A stretch of 64,000 bases of DNA from Immundisolibacterales bacterium. GTDB taxonomy: Bacteria > Pseudomonadota > Gammaproteobacteria > HK1. The stretch covers positions 17,055-81,054 of the forward strand of contig JAPOPW010000064.1 of the NCBI GenBank assembly GCA_026712715.1, read 5' to 3'. The notes beneath the pieces were generated by a model. The model ran no database searches, had not been told where the DNA came from, and saw only the letters and a list, made by a program, of their open reading frames with translations. This document shows positions 55,283 to 63,255 of the stretch, piece by piece. The position numbers and the translations under genes are program-made. Every line of letters starts with the position of its first letter. The first letter of the stretch is position 1.

Positions 55283-56005
55283 CCGCAATGCATACCGGAT
55301 CGGTTGCGGTGGTGACCGGAGGGGCCAGAGGCATCGGCCTCGGCTGCGCCATGTCGCTCGCGGCCAAGGGCTTCAATCTGGCGCTCGTCGATGTTCTCGA
55401 AGACGAGCTTGAGGAGGCGACCGCCAAGCTTCGGGCGACGGGCGTGCAGGCCGAGTCCTTCGTTGCCGACGTGAGCGACTTCGCAAGAGCCGCGGAGATC
55501 GCAGGCGACATCCTGGAGCGCTTCGAGGCGCTCGGCGTGCTCGTCAACAACACCGGGATCGGCAGCGCGAAGGGCCTGCTCGAGATCAGTGAGGCCGAGT
55601 GGAATCGTACGATCGACGTGAATCTGAAGGGGTGCTTCAACTGGTCCGAGGGCAGTCGTTCCATCGATGCGGGAGAGAGGTTGGGGTCGGATCGTCAGCA
55701 TCGCCGCGTACAGCGGTGGTACGGTCAGCAAGCTCGCCTACGCGGCTTCGAAGGCGGGGATACTCGGCATGACGCGCTCGCTTGCTAAGGAGCTCGCGCC
55801 TTCAATCGCCGTGAATGCGATCTGCCCGGGCACCATCAACTCTGCGCTTGCGGCCGGGACCGATGAGGCTTTGAAGGGGATTTGCCTTGGGCGCTTGGGT
55901 ACGCCCGAGGACATTGGCCAGGTGGTGGCGTTCCTGGCGACCGTCGAGCCGAACTTCATCACGGGCCAGACAATTTCAGTCGATGGATTCCAGCGGAGCA
56001 CGTGA
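55279..56005 (+). pseudogene. Short-chain dehydrogenase with +1 frameshift
   Basis: The first frame gives VVTGGARGIGLGCAMSLAAK and VNNTGIG, with NRTIDVNLKGCFNW up to about base 55650. The continuation, VVPSMRERGWGRIVSIAAYSGG and YAASKAGILGMTRSLAKEL to the end GQTISVDGF, is in the next frame. One extra G in GAGGG near 55650-55652 explains the shift. Every SDR motif is otherwise present. If the sequence is right the protein is truncated before its catalytic Tyr-Lys. Confidence 0.8.
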
Positions 56006-56073
56006 GTCCACGAGAAACTGCGGCCGGGCCGGAACATCACGACGGCTTCTGGGCGCCGGCGAGGAGAGCAATC

Positions 56074-56820
56074 ATGAGAACGGTCATCGTCACCGGCGCG
56101 GGGCGCGGCATCGGCGCGTCGATCGCCCGGAAGTTCCTGGACCTCGGAGACCGGGTCTACGGCGTGGACCTCGCGTTCGACGAAGCGCCGAGCGAGATCG
56201 TCGAAGCCGTTTGCGACATCACCGATCCCGATGCGGTAAGCGCGATGGTGGAACGGGTCGTGAGGGAAACCGGCCGGGTTGACGTCCTCGTCAACAACGC
56301 GGGCATTCGGGTCGAGGCCGACGTCATCGACACGACCATCGAAGACTGGGATCGACTGATGGCGGTGAACCTCACCGCGGTCTTCTACGCGTGCAAGTTC
56401 GCCCTTCCCCACATGGTCGTGCAGGGGTCCGGGGCCATCGTCAGTGTCGCCTCGGTGGCCGGGCTGAATCCGATTCCGGACCGCGCCGCCTACTGCGCGA
56501 GCAAGGCCGGCGTCATCGGGCTGACCCGGCAGATGGCGCTTCAGTACGCCCGCCGGGGGATTCGGGTGAGCGCGGTCTGTCCGGGTCCCACCCTGACGCC
56601 CTTCACGCGCCGTTACCGGGAGAGGCTTGGCGATCCGGAAGGGGAGTCGGCCGCTTTCGCGGGTCGCCTTCCGGTCGGGCGGTTCGCGGCGCCGGAGGAG
56701 ATCGCGAACGCGATCGCCTTTCTCGCCTCCGACGAGGCTTCGTTCATCACCGGGTCCGTGCTCGACGTCGACGGCGGCAACAACCTCGTCACCGTGCACG
56801 TGCAGCCGGACAGCTATTGA
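56074..56820 (+). CDS. Short-chain dehydrogenase/reductase
   Basis: A 248-residue SDR with TGAGRGIGASIAR (about residue 7) and VNNAGIRVEAD. The active-site serine is in SVASVAG, and Tyr and Lys are in AYCASKAGVIGL, with DVDGGNNLV at the C-terminus. ATG 56074 follows GAGGAGAG. It is the intact relative of the central-deletion SDR remnant at 51848. It sits with Gfo/Idh, HpaI and the frameshifted SDR as a likely sugar-acid oxidation set. Confidence 0.92.
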   Translation: MRTVIVTGAGRGIGASIARKFLDLGDRVYGVDLAFDEAPSEIVEAVCDITDPDAVSAMVERVVRETGRVDVLVNNAGIRVEADVIDTTIEDWDRLMAVNLTAVFYACKFALPHMVVQGSGAIVSVASVAGLNPIPDRAAYCASKAGVIGLTRQMALQYARRGIRVSAVCPGPTLTPFTRRYRERLGDPEGESAAFAGRLPVGRFAAPEEIANAIAFLASDEASFITGSVLDVDGGNNLVTVHVQPDSY

Positions 56821-57208
56821 GAGGTTGAAATCGGGGTCGGAGTGGGGAAGAACGCTTCCGGCGTTGCCGAGGCGCGTCCCCGTCTGCTGTCGCTTGTCGC
56901 CGATTCTCCAACGAGCCTGAGGAGCCAATCACATGGACAAGGTCATCATCTCCATTTGAGACGGTGCTCTTCGCTGCAATCTCCCGGGCCGGATGCCGGA
57001 CGGTGTCGCCAGCGCGGACGTCGTCCGAGCCCCGGCGGATCGAGTCGATTGCCTACGCGGGTCGGGCCGCGCGCCCGTATCGCACCGGCCCGTCCCGGCG
57101 CATCCTGTCCTCTCCGCGACGCCGCTTGGGGCCGGGACATGGCCGTGGTACTTTCTTCGCCGGCCTGCGCCGCTCCGGTCCCGGCCCCGCAAGGCAGGAG
57201 GCTTGCCC
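56821..57208. other. Intergenic region with a possible truncated gene start
   Basis: GGAG at 56920 precedes an ATG (56933) coding MDKVIISI followed at once by TGA (56957). The eight residues equal the start of many BKACE-type (3-keto-5-aminohexanoate cleavage) proteins, hinting at a decapitated gene. Nothing else is visible. Confidence 0.4.
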
Positions 57209-57994
57209 ATGAGCCGTCTCGTTCGCCCGCCCGCCGCGATTGACTATCCGAGCTCGGACGGCAAGCCGTTGGCGGAGAACGACGCCCAGCTTCACGCGAT
57301 CCTCTACGCCGTCGGCGTCCTCAGGCTGCACTACGCCGAGCGCCCCGACGTCTACGTCTCCGGGGACCTCCTCATCTACTACGAGGAGGGCAATCCGCGG
57401 GTGTCGGTCGCCCCCGACGCGTTCGTGGTGTTCGGGGTCGAGGACCGGGTGCGGATGAACTACAAGGTGTGGGAGGAAGGCAAGGGGCCGGACTTCGTGC
57501 TCGAGGTGGCGTCGCCGAACACGTGGCGCGAGGACGTGGAGCGCAAGCCCGCGGTGTACGCGGGGCTCGGGGTGCGGGAGTACTTCCTGTTCGACCCACT
57601 GGGCGAGCACCTCGCGCCGCGGTTGCAGGGCCATCGGTTGGTCGACGGGGCGTACGAACCGATGGCGGCGGTGGAGTCGATCGACCGCACGCTAACGCTT
57701 GCGAGCGAGGTGCTGGGGCTCGAGCTGCGGGCGAAGCCCGGGGGCGAGATGCGTTTTCACGAACCGGCCGTCGGTCGGGACCTTCTCGGCCACGAGGAGA
57801 CGCACGCCTCGTGGCGAGCCGCCGAGGTTCGGGCCGAGCGGCAAGCCACCGCACGCGCCACGGCCGAGATGCGGGCCGAGCAGGAAGCCACCGCCCGCGA
57901 GGCTGCCGAGGCGCGGGCCGAGCAGGAAGCCACCGCCCGCGAGGCTGCCGAGGCGCGGGTCGCGGAGCTCGAGGCACGTCTGCGGGACGATTGA
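57209..57994 (+). CDS. Uma2-family putative endonuclease with coiled-coil repeat tail
   Basis: A 261-residue protein. The N-terminal 190 residues are a Uma2 domain with PD-(D/E)xK residues: Asp in VAPDAFVVF, Glu in DFVLEVASPNTW, and Lys in DVERKPAVYAGLGV. The tail is three units of about 14 residues (xRAEQEATAREAAE) that form a charged coiled coil. Uma2 proteins are common in accessory DNA and their role is unclear. Its last 39 bases are copied in the scar at 42697. Confidence 0.85.
   Translation: MSRLVRPPAAIDYPSSDGKPLAENDAQLHAILYAVGVLRLHYAERPDVYVSGDLLIYYEEGNPRVSVAPDAFVVFGVEDRVRMNYKVWEEGKGPDFVLEVASPNTWREDVERKPAVYAGLGVREYFLFDPLGEHLAPRLQGHRLVDGAYEPMAAVESIDRTLTLASEVLGLELRAKPGGEMRFHEPAVGRDLLGHEETHASWRAAEVRAERQATARATAEMRAEQEATAREAAEARAEQEATAREAAEARVAELEARLRDD
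57827..57952 (+). repeat. 42-bp tandem repeat in the Uma2 gene tail
   Basis: Two units (57869-57910 and 57911-57952) are 40/42 identical, and a third, diverged unit precedes them at 57827. They code 14-residue coiled-coil heptad pairs. The unit size and its coding nature exclude a CRISPR array. Confidence 0.8.
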
Positions 57995-57997
57995 AAG

Positions 57998-58070
57998 GGT
58001 GGACGAAGAACTGACCTTCAACGCAGGTGACACCTACCTTCTGCCGAGCAAGATTCTTCATATCGAATGA
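57998..58070 (+). pseudogene. Cupin C-terminal fragment
   Basis: It codes RVDEELTFNAGDTYLLPSKILH, then IE and a stop, matching the single cupin at 44938-45363 (GVDEELTFNAGDTYLLPSKILH) residue for residue over more than 20 positions. It lacks the N-terminal half with the HxH metal site. It lies immediately after the Uma2 stop and 48 bases before the NHL gene. Confidence 0.75.
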
Positions 58071-58117
58071 TGCACTGGCCGAGGGGGTATCCCGGCTGAC
58101 TCTCGAGGAGGAACGCG

Positions 58118-59119
58118 ATGGCGATTGGGCACCACCGGATGGAGTACGAGGTGTTGGAAGGCTGGGAGCAGCTTCCCGAGGGCTGGTCGTTCGTCGAGGT
58201 GGCGGGTGTCGCCGTCGACAGCCGCGACCGGGTCTACGTCTTCAACCGGGGCGACCATCCGGTCATCGTGTTCGACAAGGAGGGCCGATTCCTCGACGCC
58301 TGGGGCGAAGACCTCTTCACCAACGCCCATGGCATCTACATCGATGAAGACGACCATCTGTTTTGCGCCGACAACTACGACCACACCGTCCGCAAGCTGA
58401 CGACGGGCGGCGAGCTGTTGATGACCCTCGGCGACCCCGAGAACCCCGCCGAGACCGGCTTCCGTGTCGATCACAGCCCGGTCTGCTGCTCCGCCGGCCC
58501 CTTCAACATGGTGACCAATACGGCGGTAGGCCCGGATGGCGATCTCTTCGTTTCCGACGGCTACGGAAACGCGCGGGTCCACCGGTTCAGCGCCGAAGGG
58601 AAGCTGAAGGCCTCCTGGGGGGAACCCGGGAGCGGGCCGGGCGAGTTCAACCTGCCCCATTCGATTGTCGTCGATCGCGCCGGCCGGGTCTTCGTCGCCG
58701 ATCGGGAGAACTCTCGCATTCAGATCTTTTCGAGCGACGGCGAGCTGCTGCAGATCTGGGACTGGGTCAACCGGCCGGACGATCTCTTTCTCGACGAACA
58801 GGAGAACCTCTATATCGCCGAGCTCGGCTGGGCGTTCATGCCGTCGCGGCCACTGTTGCATTTCAAGCTGATGATGATGCCGCCGATTGGCCACGACCCT
58901 GTCGCCCGGGTCACGGTCTGCGACCTCGACGGCAACATTCAGGCCCGGTTCGGCGGCTCCAATCCGCTCCTGCCCGGAAACTTCATCTCGCCGCACGGGA
59001 TCTGGGCGGATTCGCGCGGCGATCTCTACGTTGGTGAAGTGGTCAAGGCGTCCGGCGCGATCGAGCGCTTCGCGCCCTTGACCCCCCGGTCGTTCCAGAA
59101 GTTCGTCCGCGCCCGCTGA
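58118..59119 (+). CDS. NHL-repeat beta-propeller protein (peptidyl-alpha-hydroxyglycine lyase-like)
   Basis: A 333-residue protein with six-bladed NHL-type repeats: VAVDSRDRVYVFNRGDHPVIVFDKEG (about residue 31), VGPDGDLFVSDGYGNARVHRFSAEGK and VDRAGRVFVADRENSRIQIFSSDGE. Metal/substrate histidines sit in NAHGIYIDEDD and LPHSIVVD. Proteins like this are called alpha-amidating-lyase-like or gluconolactonase-like, and the reaction is unknown. The ATG follows GAGGAGG-like purines. Its last 90 bases are copied at 42750-42845. Confidence 0.85.
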   Translation: MAIGHHRMEYEVLEGWEQLPEGWSFVEVAGVAVDSRDRVYVFNRGDHPVIVFDKEGRFLDAWGEDLFTNAHGIYIDEDDHLFCADNYDHTVRKLTTGGELLMTLGDPENPAETGFRVDHSPVCCSAGPFNMVTNTAVGPDGDLFVSDGYGNARVHRFSAEGKLKASWGEPGSGPGEFNLPHSIVVDRAGRVFVADRENSRIQIFSSDGELLQIWDWVNRPDDLFLDEQENLYIAELGWAFMPSRPLLHFKLMMMPPIGHDPVARVTVCDLDGNIQARFGGSNPLLPGNFISPHGIWADSRGDLYVGEVVKASGAIERFAPLTPRSFQKFVRAR

Positions 59120-59405
59120 AGTAGCGCCGGAGCGCGGCGAATCCGGCCGTGGCCGATGCGAAGACTCACATCGCGGGGATTGCGTCATCGGCGCGGACGC
59201 CGGCTTGAATCCGGCCGGGCTCGAGAGGGGAGAGGCGGGGCCTTCGCCCGTCGCCAATAGAAGACCGCGACCCTGGCAAGCCCACCGGACCGGGATGAGC
59301 TTTGCACGTAACCAGGAGGATGGTTATTGAAAGCTCGTCCGATCGCGATTGAGGTGGAACGAGCGGTACCACGTCCTCGATCGCGTTTGAATCTTGCTCA
59401 CGAAG
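59120..59405. other. Intergenic region
   Basis: I see no gene or clear motif between the NHL gene and the antitoxin operator. Confidence 0.5.
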
Positions 59406-59421
59406 GTGCTACTAGTAGCAC
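59406..59421 (+). promoter_or_regulatory. Perfect 16-bp palindrome, antitoxin operator
   Basis: GTGCTACTAGTAGCAC is a perfect inverted repeat ending one base before the antitoxin ATG. This is the expected position for autorepression by a Phd/YefM-type antitoxin-toxin complex, and it would also cover the ribosome-binding site. Confidence 0.65.
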
Positions 59422-59422
59422 T

Positions 59423-59698
59423 ATGAATGCGATCGGGATCCGTGAATTGCGGCAGAGAGCGAGCGACTACCTCAGGCGGGTAGCGGCGGGCGAGACGTTC
59501 GAGGTGACCGATCGCGGACGTCCGATCGCCCTCCTGACCCCCATTCCGAGCTCATCGCCGCTCGATCAGCTTCGCGCGGCGGGCGACCTGGAGGAAGCAA
59601 CCGGTTCGACGGACGATTTTCCCGAGCCCGTCGATCTCGCTCCCGGCGCGGAGCCGCCTTCCGTCCGGCTCGCGCGCCTGCGCAGCGATGAACGCTGA
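59423..59698 (+). CDS. vapB: Phd/YefM-type antitoxin
   Basis: A 91-residue protein with the Phd N-terminal DNA-binding fold: MNAIGIRELRQRASDYLRRVAAGE, then FEVTDRGRPIALLTP. The acidic C-terminus binds the toxin. It overlaps the PIN toxin gene by 11 bases. No separate ribosome-binding site is clear because the palindrome occupies that space. Confidence 0.9.
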   Translation: MNAIGIRELRQRASDYLRRVAAGETFEVTDRGRPIALLTPIPSSSPLDQLRAAGDLEEATGSTDDFPEPVDLAPGAEPPSVRLARLRSDER

Positions 59699-60086
59699 AC
59701 GCGTCTGCTACGTCGACTCGTCGGCCATCGTCAAGCTCGTGGTGCGGGAGAGCGAGTCTGCCGCATTGCGGCGATATCTGCGTGGCCGCTCGCTGGTGTC
59801 GAGTGCACTCGCCAGAGTGGAGGTCACCCGGGCAGTCATGCCGCATGGCGCCCGAACGCTGCGCACGGCCCGGGAGGTACTCTCGCGCATCGAGATCGTG
59901 CGAATCAACGCCAAGGTGCTGTCCCGCGCGGCGGCCATGGAGCCGGCGGACCTCCGCACCCTTGACGCGATCCACCTCGCCACCGCGTCTCTCTTCGGAG
60001 AGTCCTTGCACCGGTTCGTGTGCTACGACGGGCGGCTCGCGAGCGCGGCGAACGCCGGCATCTGGACCGTCGTGTCGCCCGATTGA
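59688..60086 (+). CDS. vapC: PIN-domain ribonuclease toxin
   Basis: A 132-residue PIN protein. Acidic residues are in YVDSSAIVKLVVRESES (Asp10), ALARVEVTRAV, LRTLDAIHLATA and VCYDGRLASAA. It is an RNase toxin paired with the overlapping antitoxin. Confidence 0.9.
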   Translation: MNAERVCYVDSSAIVKLVVRESESAALRRYLRGRSLVSSALARVEVTRAVMPHGARTLRTAREVLSRIEIVRINAKVLSRAAAMEPADLRTLDAIHLATASLFGESLHRFVCYDGRLASAANAGIWTVVSPD

Positions 60087-60287
60087 CGGATCGGACGAGG
60101 CCGTCGTCCGGCCTGGAGAGGCCCCCCGCCCCCCGCTTCGGTCCGACCGAGTGCGGACGCTCCGAAGTGCGAAGAGCCGTACGTCGGATTAGGGCATGTT
60201 CACACCAACCCGAACTTCTTGATGCGGTCGAATACTAACCGATTGTTCCATTGGAATTTTCGTTCAAACTCGATGGATCGATTCTGA
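60087..60287. other. Intergenic region
   Basis: Lower-G+C sequence with short AT-rich tracts near 60235-60290, next to the transposase remnant. It is probably part of the same insertion-sequence debris. No gene is seen. Confidence 0.4.
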
Positions 60288-60632
60288 CTACACGGCGAGC
60301 TTGACCTTTAGTAATTCGAAGGCGGTCCGTTGAAGCTCGGTGGGCACGGTGAGCTGTTCGAAGGGATGCTCGGAGCCTTGCACCTGAACAAATTTGCGGG
60401 TCAGGGTGGCCAAATGCTCGAGCAGCCCGCGGAAGTGGTGCACCCGGTGTCCATCTCGGGTGCGCTTGGTGGTCGCTTTACGCTCGGCGCTGTGGGAGGG
60501 CACGCTGGGCCGCACGGGCGATGCGCGTCGTCGGGCCGCCTCCTCGGGGTCGTCTTCGGCGAACAATAGCGGCGCCTAGGCGCGGCGCATGTGCCACTCG
60601 ACATGGTAGGCGAGCATGCACATGTCCCGGTT
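60288..60632 (-). pseudogene. IS1634-type transposase, C-terminal remnant
   Basis: On the complement the frame runs MCMLAYHVEWHMRRA, then TAG, APLLFAEDDPEEA, HHFRGLLEHLATLTRKFVQVQG and VPTELQRTAFELLKVKL. These C-terminal blocks are those of IS1634-family DDE transposases ('HHFRxLLxxLATLTRN', 'PTxLQRxAFELL'). There is an in-frame amber stop and no catalytic N-terminal part, so it is dead. No terminal inverted repeats were found. Confidence 0.65.
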
Positions 60633-60697
60633 ACCCCGATGCGGACAGACGGATGGACGCTTGCATTGCGCACGGTCTTGCCGTACACATGCCCGCC

Positions 60698-60988
60698 ATG
60701 ATCGTCCGTTCGTTTCGCCACCGGGGACTGCGCCAGCTCTTCGAGACCGACTCGTCCCGGCTGCAGAAACAGGACCTCGTGGAGCGCGTGCGCGGCATCC
60801 TCGCCGCGCTCGCCATGGCGGAGACCATGGAGGGCTTCATTCGCGAGGCGGCGCCCGGATGGCGGGTCCACCGGCTGTCGGGCGCGCGCCGTAGCGAGTG
60901 GAGCGTTTCGGTGTCGGGCAACTGGCGGATCACCTTCGAGGAGCGGGACGGCGGGATCGAGCGGGTGAACCTGGAGGACTACCACTGA
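60698..60988 (+). CDS. higB: HigB/RelE-family toxin
   Basis: A 96-residue RelE-fold protein: RSFRHRGLRQLFETDSSRL, then GWRVHRLSGARRSEWSVSVSG and NWRITFEERDGGIERVNLEDYH. This is the plasmid-maintenance killer pattern with basic catalytic residues. It cuts mRNA at the ribosome when unpaired. Its stop overlaps the antitoxin start by one base (TGATG), toxin first as in higBA. Confidence 0.92.
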   Translation: MIVRSFRHRGLRQLFETDSSRLQKQDLVERVRGILAALAMAETMEGFIREAAPGWRVHRLSGARRSEWSVSVSGNWRITFEERDGGIERVNLEDYH

Positions 60989-61293
60989 TGAGCAACGGCG
61001 GCATCAAGATGGGGATGACTCCCCCACATCCGGGAACCTTCATCCGGATCGAGGCCCTGGAGGAGCTGGGGTTGAGCGTTGCAGCGGCGGCGCGGATTCT
61101 CGGCGTGCGCCGCGCGACGCTCTCGGACCTGGTGAACGGCAATGCCTCGCTGTCGCCCGAGATGGCGCTGCGGGTCGAGAAGGCGTTCGGCCTCAGCATG
61201 GACTTGCTGTTGCGGATGCAGGCATGGCACGACGTGGCGCAGATGCGCGCGCGGGCCGATGAGATCGACGTTCGGCGGTATCAACCGGCATAA
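60988..61293 (+). CDS. higA: HigA-family antitoxin
   Basis: A 101-residue HTH (XRE/Cro-type) protein: PPHPGTFIRIEALEELGLSV and AARILGVRRATLSDLVNGNASL, the helix-turn-helix, then LLRMQAWHDVAQM. It neutralises HigB and represses the operon. The pattern PHPGxFI is the HigA signature. Confidence 0.93.
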   Translation: MSNGGIKMGMTPPHPGTFIRIEALEELGLSVAAAARILGVRRATLSDLVNGNASLSPEMALRVEKAFGLSMDLLLRMQAWHDVAQMRARADEIDVRRYQPA

Positions 61294-61359
61294 TCGGCGG
61301 TCGGCGCGATTTTTTCGATCATCCCCCAGGCGCCGCATGCGGCGCGGGGGGTGTCCGTA

Positions 61360-61383
61360 GGGGACAAGCGGTTGATTTCATGA
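61360..61383 (+). repeat. 24-bp repeat GGGGACAA.CGGTTGATT.CATGA, right copy
   Basis: It matches 47351-47374 at 22 of 24 bases and likewise follows a toxin-antitoxin pair and a TTTTTTCG run. It overlaps the first codon of the recombinase fragment. Confidence 0.7.
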
Positions 61384-61830
61384 ATGAAAACCCCATGTGC
61401 GGCGGTTTGAAACGGATCGCGTCGATGATCACGACCATCGCAGAAGGCGTCCATGTGCGGGGCATGTCCGACCGGCTCCGCGAACCGGAAGCCCGCCGGG
61501 GCGAGATCAACGAACGGTTATCCGCCGTCCCGGCCGGCATTTCGGACATTCACCCCAATATCGCCATCGTCTACCGCCGAAAGATCGAGCGGCTCGCCGA
61601 GGCGCTCGCCGACCCCCGCGACCGCGACGAGGCGGCGGACGCCATAAGGGGGCTGATCGAGCGCATCGTGCTCACCCCCGGCGACAAGCGCGGCGAGATG
61701 CACGCCGCGCTCCACGGCGATCTCGGCACCATCCTGGAATGGGCCGCAAGCCGCAGGGGGAAAGGAGCGACCGACACTCCCGAATCGGGAATGTCGGTCT
61801 CGGTGGTAGCGGGGGGCCGCTCCGGCGCCG
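61380..61830 (+). pseudogene. Large serine recombinase, C-terminal fragment
   Basis: The frame codes MITTIAEGVHVRGMSDRLRE and DIHPNIAIVYRRKIERLAEAL, then AADAIRGLIERIVLTPGD and ALHGDLGTILEWA, ending near SVSVVAGG. This is the C-terminal zinc-ribbon-distal region of large serine (resolvase/invertase-type) recombinases. The catalytic N-terminal domain is absent and there is no own stop at the family end, so it is a remnant of a mobile element. Confidence 0.7.
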
Positions 61831-62113
61831 CCGGGTCGGGTCCCGCGACCTCGGTCCGCCACAACCGGTCGCCGACGGCGATGTCCTTCCCGCTCGGGAA
61901 CGGGAACCCCGCCGGCGGCGCGGGGAACTGGCGCGCCCGCTCCGCCTCGCGGACCCGCCCGTCGCGCCACTCCGCCCGGTGGACGCCGCTTCCCGCGAGA
62001 TCCAGCGCCGACACGCGTTCCACCCTCTTCGCCGGATCGCGCCCGGGCAGCGCGCCGATCCATTCGAGCTCCAGCTCGTCGCCGGGAACGCACCCGCCGG
62101 TCCATCCGGGGCG

Positions 62114-62173
62114 GCGCACTTTGTCTGGGACGACAAGCTGCAGGGCTTCGGCGCCCGCTTGTATCCCAATCGC
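62114..62173 (+). pseudogene. Tyrosine-integrase N-terminal fragment
   Basis: About 20 codons, AHFVWDDKLQGFGARLYPNR, match the start region of phage-type integrases (DUF4102-like 'WDDxLxGFGxRxYPSGxK'). Nothing else of the integrase remains. It abuts the opposite-strand HTH fragment. Confidence 0.4.
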
Positions 62174-62268
62174 GGCATGGTCCGCTTCGACATCACGCCC
62201 GCTTCCGTCATGCCGAGCGCCGTCTCGTGCACCGATGCCAGCACCTCGCTTCCGTATCGCTCAGCCAT
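62170..62268 (-). pseudogene. HTH transcriptional regulator / HigA-like N-terminal fragment
   Basis: The complement codes ERYGSEVLASVHETALGMTE and AGVMSKRTMPR, the N-terminus of a common antitoxin/HTH family ('SALHETAxGLHxAGVMDKRTM'). The HTH itself is missing; the sequence switches at about 62170 into the integrase fragment on the other strand. Confidence 0.5.
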
Positions 62269-62506
62269 CGCAATTCACCTCGCTGATCGTCCCATTCCTG
62301 CCCTCCCGCGCCGGCCGGTCGGTCCTGGAGAACCTGCCGAACCGCACGATGGAAACGTCCTCGCCCCACGCGAGACCCTCGATCAGACGCTGCAGCCCGT
62401 ACCCCGTCGGCCCCGCCTCCAGGGCGGTCCGCATCATCAACATCAAGGACGGCAAGTATCCGACGCGATCGCCGGCGGACAACCGCTCGCTCTCGGTGGC
62501 GTTCAT
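62261..62506 (-). pseudogene. HU/IHF-like C-terminal segment in a short open frame
   Basis: An 81-codon frame (start MNATESE). The last 45 codons, LAWGEDVSIVRFGRFSRTDR, then PAREGRN, mirror the arm of HU/IHF proteins ('LAxGExVxIxGFGxFxxRxRPARxGRNP'). The N-terminal helical part is not recognisable. The frame overlaps the HTH fragment by 8 bases. It is probably a decayed DNA-bending-protein gene, though expression cannot be excluded. Confidence 0.4.
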
Positions 62507-62768
62507 GCGCCCGCGCGGCGCAAGGGACGGAAGGGGGTGGGACAGGGCTCGGCGAGCGGCGGTAAAGCGCCCCGGTGGACAGGCACCCGGAAGTTTCCGA
62601 GGGGATGCAGGCAGACTCCCCGGCGCCGGCCCGGCCAGCCGCAGGAATGGCCGCGAGCAGTTCGGAGGCGGCGTGCTGTTTCGGGTGTGCCTGTTGGAGA
62701 AATCGGCCCGGTGAGGTGGTAGGTTACACTCGGATCGAATTATCGCAGTGAGCATGGCCCGGGCCTGA

Positions 62769-63011
62769 ATGCCGGTCGTCTTCCGCTACCGCAACGTGCG
62801 CTTTCACTTCTTCTCGAACGAGGGAGCGCCCCGGGAGCCCGTGCACGTCCATGCGGAAAGCAGTGACGGTGAGGCGAAATTCTGGTTGTATCCGGAGGTG
62901 CGGGTCGCTCGCAGCGCGGGCTATGGCCGCAGGCGGCTTTCTGAGCTGGCAGGGGTGGTGGGCGAGCGCCGTGAGGAGATCGAGAGGGCCTGGAATGAGC
63001 ACTTCGGTTAG
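62769..63011 (+). CDS. DUF4160-domain protein
   Basis: An 80-residue protein with the DUF4160 pattern: an FRYRNVRFHFFSNEG start, the metal-like EPVHVHAES, AKFWLYPEVRVARSAGY, and a C-terminal AWNEHF. It always pairs with DUF2442 proteins, here overlapping by 17 bases. Such pairs are suspected toxin-antitoxin or defence modules, but no activity is established. Confidence 0.88.
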   Translation: MPVVFRYRNVRFHFFSNEGAPREPVHVHAESSDGEAKFWLYPEVRVARSAGYGRRRLSELAGVVGERREEIERAWNEHFG

Positions 63012-63255
63012 GGCCAGAAGGCTCGCCTTCGACCGCGACACGATGTGGGTCGAGCTTGACGACGGGCGTTCGCTCGGAGTGCCGCTGGCGTGGTTCCCGC
63101 GATTGATGGCCGCGACCGCCGAGCAGCGGGAGAACTACCGGATCGGCCATTCGGGCAACGGGTTGCACTGGGAGGCGCTCGACGAGGACATCTCCGTCGA
63201 GGGTCTGCTGGCGGGGCGGGCCGACGAGACCCGCGCGGGATCGGAGGCGGCCTGA
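62995..63255 (+). CDS. DUF2442-domain protein
   Basis: An 86-residue protein with the DUF2442 core VELDDGRSLGVPLAWFPRLM and IGHSGNGLHWEALDEDISVEGLL. It is translated from an ATG inside the end of the DUF4160 gene. It is the likely partner, possibly DNA- or ligand-binding, of that protein. Confidence 0.9.
   Translation: MSTSVRARRLAFDRDTMWVELDDGRSLGVPLAWFPRLMAATAEQRENYRIGHSGNGLHWEALDEDISVEGLLAGRADETRAGSEAA

Noticed and set aside
57827..57952. Repeat array that could be mistaken for CRISPR
   Set aside because: 42-bp units without spacers, in frame within the Uma2 coding sequence.
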